A stretch of 64,000 bases of DNA from Pachyseris speciosa (Eukaryota; Cnidaria; Anthozoa; Scleractinia; Pachyseridae). How positions within the stretch are numbered: the stretch's first letter is position 1; each line of letters starts with the position of its first letter. Below, piece after piece: positions 60,990 to 64,000 of the stretch. The position numbers and the translations under genes are program-made. The DNA lies in contig JAEMWC010001401.1 in NCBI GenBank assembly GCA_016490735.1, positions 1 to 64,000 of the forward strand, read 5' to 3'. The notes beneath the pieces are model-generated. The model did no database searches. It was not told the origin of the DNA and worked only from the letters and a program-made list of their open reading frames with translations.

Positions 60990-61530
60990 ACTACTGAAAG
61001 TCTTAGTTTGTTATAAATTCATTCATTCAGCTAATCTGGAAAGTTATTCAGGTAGCCTGGGACAGTAGATGTTTGGATCAGAATTAGAGCCATGTTTAAA
61101 GACAAGTGTCACTTAAGCCATCTTCCATTCAGAAGGGAAAATAAAAGCCAGTAGCGATCGATTAAATATACCCGTTAAGTCCTGGCCAGACGGACACGAA
61201 AGTAGACGCAAGCTTGCAACTCGCGTATACATGCGAATCCGTTTGACCAGGACTTGCGTGCACTTGCGTCGACATGCCATGACTTGCGCTCACTCTGATA
61301 GAGATCAAATTTTCACGCAAGTCGACGTAAGTTTTTCACTGTTTGGCCACCCAACCCAAGTAAACAGAAGTTGATTGACGTCCATTTGTTGTTATATAGC
61401 AACCTATTAGCCAGTGTCATTTTGTGAACAAATGTGGAACTTAGTCACAACTTGTGACATAATAAGACAAAACTGGGAGCGGTCTCCAAACCGATACTAA
61501 TACGGGGAATGACTCGACTGGAACCTTTCC
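60990..61530. other. Host intergenic DNA
   Basis: GACGCAAGCTTGCA-like palindromic motifs at 61170-61330 may be a decayed MITE; no gene supported. Confidence 0.4.
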
Positions 61531-61970
61531 TTGTTACCGCCCACGGTGCAATACCTACGCTCACACAGATCGGCCGTCGTCCCAAATCAACACCCCTGGT
61601 GAAACTTTGACGATACGACAGAGATTCTCATGTGCTGCTAGTAGCTTCGTTTACGTTATTACTTGTCGTGCATGCACTCTACCGTACGTCGGCAAAACTG
61701 GACGCAGCCTCGGGATAGGTTTCCAGAACATCTCTCCTCTGTCACAAAGAAAACGGAACTGCCCCTGGCTGAGCATTTCTGCTCTCCCCGAGGAGATGAT
61801 GGTGTTCGAAGTACGAAGAGGCTACCGTGACACCATGGAGCCACGGCGCGCGGAGGGCCGTCTAATATTTACAAACCGAACTTTTCGACCCATCTGCATG
61901 AACATCGATTTCAATTTCGTTTTAATTCTCGCAGCGTGCGCTGTGAACGAAATGAAGGGAACGTAGTCCC
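61530..61970 (+). mobile_element. Penelope-like element fragment, GIY-YIG endonuclease
   Basis: The open frame 61607-61966 has FVYVITCRACTLPYVGKTGRSL, the C-x2-C plus YVG-x-T-x-R signature of the Penelope GIY-YIG endonuclease. Upstream bases 61530-61606 encode a CNTxxH-like segment typical of the preceding region. The reverse transcriptase itself is missing, so it is 5'-truncated. Confidence 0.65.
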
Positions 61971-62139
61971 GAAACATCTGGAAAAATTAGCACCCAAAGG
62001 AAAGCCGGATAAATTTGAACAAAACTTCATGAATGGCACCACACAGTTTTTAACATATTTTACACATTTCAGACTGGTTATCAAAAAGATTATTCCACTG
62101 AACATGTAATATTAAAAGTAGCTCACGGGCTCATCAATG

Positions 62140-62222
62140 ATAGTAATGATGACGATGACAACGATGACGACGGCAACGACGACGATGACGACAACGATAA
62201 TGATGATGATAATGATAATAAA
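62140..62222. repeat. Degenerate (GAY)n microsatellite
   Basis: GATGACGATGACAACGATGA-type trinucleotides. Confidence 0.9.
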
Positions 62223-62229
62223 CACTGTA

Positions 62230-63550
62230 CCTTTTCAACAGTAGCTTTTCTACACCAGAAGCAACTGAACTTTGGTTCCTGCCCTCAGTGTCTTCCTGAT
62301 AAGTTTTGTCTCTGGCAGCCATTTACGTATGCAATTAACACAACTACGTTCATGACGAGTGTAAAAGCTCAAAATTCACGTGCTGCACACTAAGTAATCC
62401 GCGTATTAAATACGCAATTTAAAGCGGTTAATCTATTAATAAGCTAGAAGAACACATTGTTTTTCATTGGGGTGATGAGAAAGTTCGTATGAGAAAGTTC
62501 CTCCCCCCCTCCCCTCCACACACACAAATACTCACCCGCCCAACAAGTCCTCAAATATTTACCGGAAGCAACTTTTGGCACACTCGTATCTGTAAAACGG
62601 TCAAACTAGAGTGCGAAAATTACAAGCTTTAATTTCGATCGGAACTCTGTTTACTTTAAAAGTAAATTTCTTTCATTTATTTCACAGACCGCCATTACAC
62701 ACAATACTGACACAGTTTGTTCACCAGAGTATGAATAAATCTGTGTAAAGAAAGAATTTTCAATAGGATTTGTTTTTCACCCGAAGCTGTGAGATATTAA
62801 CCAAACATCATGACGCGACTCGGTTCACGCAATACACAGGCTGGTAATTTCGCTCGGCCAAATTTATGTCCATTCTGAGTTTTAAGTCTTTTCAGAGGCT
62901 AATTGGGCCAAAAAAATTATTAATCCTTAGAAAAGAGTCATTGAGTACCAAGGAAATTCTGCTGGAATGAAGTGGAAATTCGTCCAGCCTGCGTTCGAAT
63001 GTCAGCTATCAGTTTTAGCGCAAAATTATTTTCTCAGGGATTACAATTGTTAAGCGAATTACAGTTTTTTCTAACAATTACCTCTTACTTTAAAAAAGAC
63101 CATGATTTTAAATCTGCCGCATTTGACAATAGTCTGTTATTTGCGTTGTATTTCAACACCTTTATGACGGTGACAAACAGGAAACGCCCGGGATAGCACC
63201 GCTAAGGACAAAGGACTTTTCAAATTGGGATGTCCACAAGCCACCGCTCCACCACCCACCCCCCAACTCCCCAAGATCTGATGTTCAGCGTGTAATTCGT
63301 ATCGTTGTTGGACAGAGTAAAATCTATAAAGTCACTCTTGGGCCGGAAAGAGTTAAACTGGTCAGATTTCTAAAAACAAATTGAGCTGCTCACGTGATCT
63401 AACATTCACTATATCAACCCTACCCCTGCCGTGCCCACCTGGGCATGCTCAGCCAGTGGCAGGAAATAAGAATGTGACACTGACCATCGCAGAAGTTGAT
63501 ATTCAGCTGTGGGAAAGAGCTCAATTCAAGAGTAATTTAACGAAACTAGT
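62230..63550. other. Host intergenic DNA
   Basis: No gene recognised; 63380-63550 may include 5' untranslated sequence of the exon that follows. Confidence 0.4.
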
Positions 63551-63558
63551 TTCACGAT

Positions 63559-63722
63559 ATGAATTTACTTCAACTTTCGGCACTAGCAGAAGGGGATGCG
63601 AGGGAATTAATAACTTGGTTACAGAGGCGTCGTTTGCTGGCTAATCCGCTTCGTTGTGGAGATTGCAACCAAGATATGGTTATTGTTGCTCGAAATGCCG
63701 ACCACATTGACGGCTATCAGTG
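63559..63722 (+). CDS. Probable first exon of an ISXO2-like transposase-derived gene
   Basis: An ATG at 63559 opens 54 codons: ELITWLQRRRLLANP, LRCGDCNQDMVIV and HIDGYQW. This matches the N-terminal pattern of ISXO2-like (IS1595) transposase-derived proteins common in cnidarians and other invertebrates: a W-L-Q helix, a C-x2-C zinc half-site and a DGY-x-W motif before the DDE domain. The coding stretch runs straight into GTGAGT (63723-63728), a good splice donor, which suggests an intron. The remainder lies outside the window. Family match is by memory of the pattern, moderately sure. Confidence 0.55.
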
Positions 63723-64000
63723 GTGAGTATTCTTCTTTTAATACTGATTAAAACTAAGTGCAATAGGAAAATATCGTGAAAAGAAATGCATTAGAACTGA
63801 ATTAAACGAAGAAATGAATGAACAATCCAGAATGTTGATCAAACCGTAAATTAAATGAGTCCAGTACGGCCGTCACAGGTAAAGTAAATGACGCTAAACT
63901 TGAAGCCGTTTTCCCCTGTCTGAATTGCGAAAGCGGCGATGCAAAGACCGCGATCTGTGGACAACATAGACATCTTTGTTTCTACTAGCCTTAAAACGCA
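63723..64000 (+). other. Start of intron / intergenic DNA
   Basis: It begins with a consensus splice donor GTGAGTAT; no acceptor or second exon could be identified before the window ends. Confidence 0.4.

Overview
The window is eukaryotic, AT-rich nuclear DNA from an animal, most likely an anthozoan cnidarian such as a stony coral. That is an inference from the Polinton type, the tRNA-derived SINEs, the Penelope and LINE fragments and the MITE families; no diagnostic host gene is present. Two Polinton/Maverick elements (adintovirus-like, virus-related self-synthesising DNA transposons) lie head to tail in the first 36 kb. Copy A (1-14696) enters from the left edge and lacks its left end and polymerase in this window. 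Copy B (16537-36014, 19.5 kb) is complete, with terminal inverted repeats of about 450 bp and a 6-bp target duplication (GAAGTC) inside a GAAGTCT heptanucleotide array.

Both copies share one gene order. At the left comes family B DNA polymerase (+, seen in B). Then a long minus-strand block: Bro-N/nuclease protein, integrase with chromodomain, phospholipase A2-like protein, small Cys protein, adenain-like protease, minor virion protein, double jelly-roll major capsid protein, basic AT-hook protein, penton-like protein and coiled-coil protein. A divergent promoter follows, then a plus-strand block: packaging ATPase, two collagen-like fibre proteins, an HD-motif protein and a two-helix membrane protein. 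A minus-strand zinc-ribbon protein resembling the poxvirus late factor VLTF3 sits at the right end. Together the genes cover DNA synthesis, integration, capsid assembly, maturation, DNA packaging, host attachment and possibly late transcription. Decay differs between copies: A keeps intact capsid protein but has broken integrase, PLA2, protease and fibres; B keeps polymerase, integrase, PLA2 and fibres but has broken capsid protein and protease. Many breaks are one-base indels in homopolymers, so some may be assembly errors.

The most striking observation is a set of apparent -1 programmed ribosomal frameshift signals. Cys protein to PLA2 has GGGAAAC/A, a 6-nt spacer and an 8-bp GC-rich hairpin. 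PLA2 to integrase has AAAAAAC, a 7-nt spacer and a 13-bp stem. Both are at matching places in both copies. The integrase frame has no ATG before its first catalytic aspartate, so it seems to need the shift. A third, weaker case (a poly-A slip) joins the minor virion protein to the protease. This resembles the Gag-Pro-Pol logic of betaretroviruses but in a DNA element, and would tether integrase to a virion protein.

From 36 to 64 kb there is host DNA almost without genes: nested MITEs with TTA target duplications, a TA-flanked MITE, LINE and Penelope-like fragments, three tRNA-derived SINE families, a 4.4-kb minisatellite of 20/22-bp units with higher-order structure, microsatellites, and at the right edge one probable exon of an ISXO2-like transposase-derived gene.
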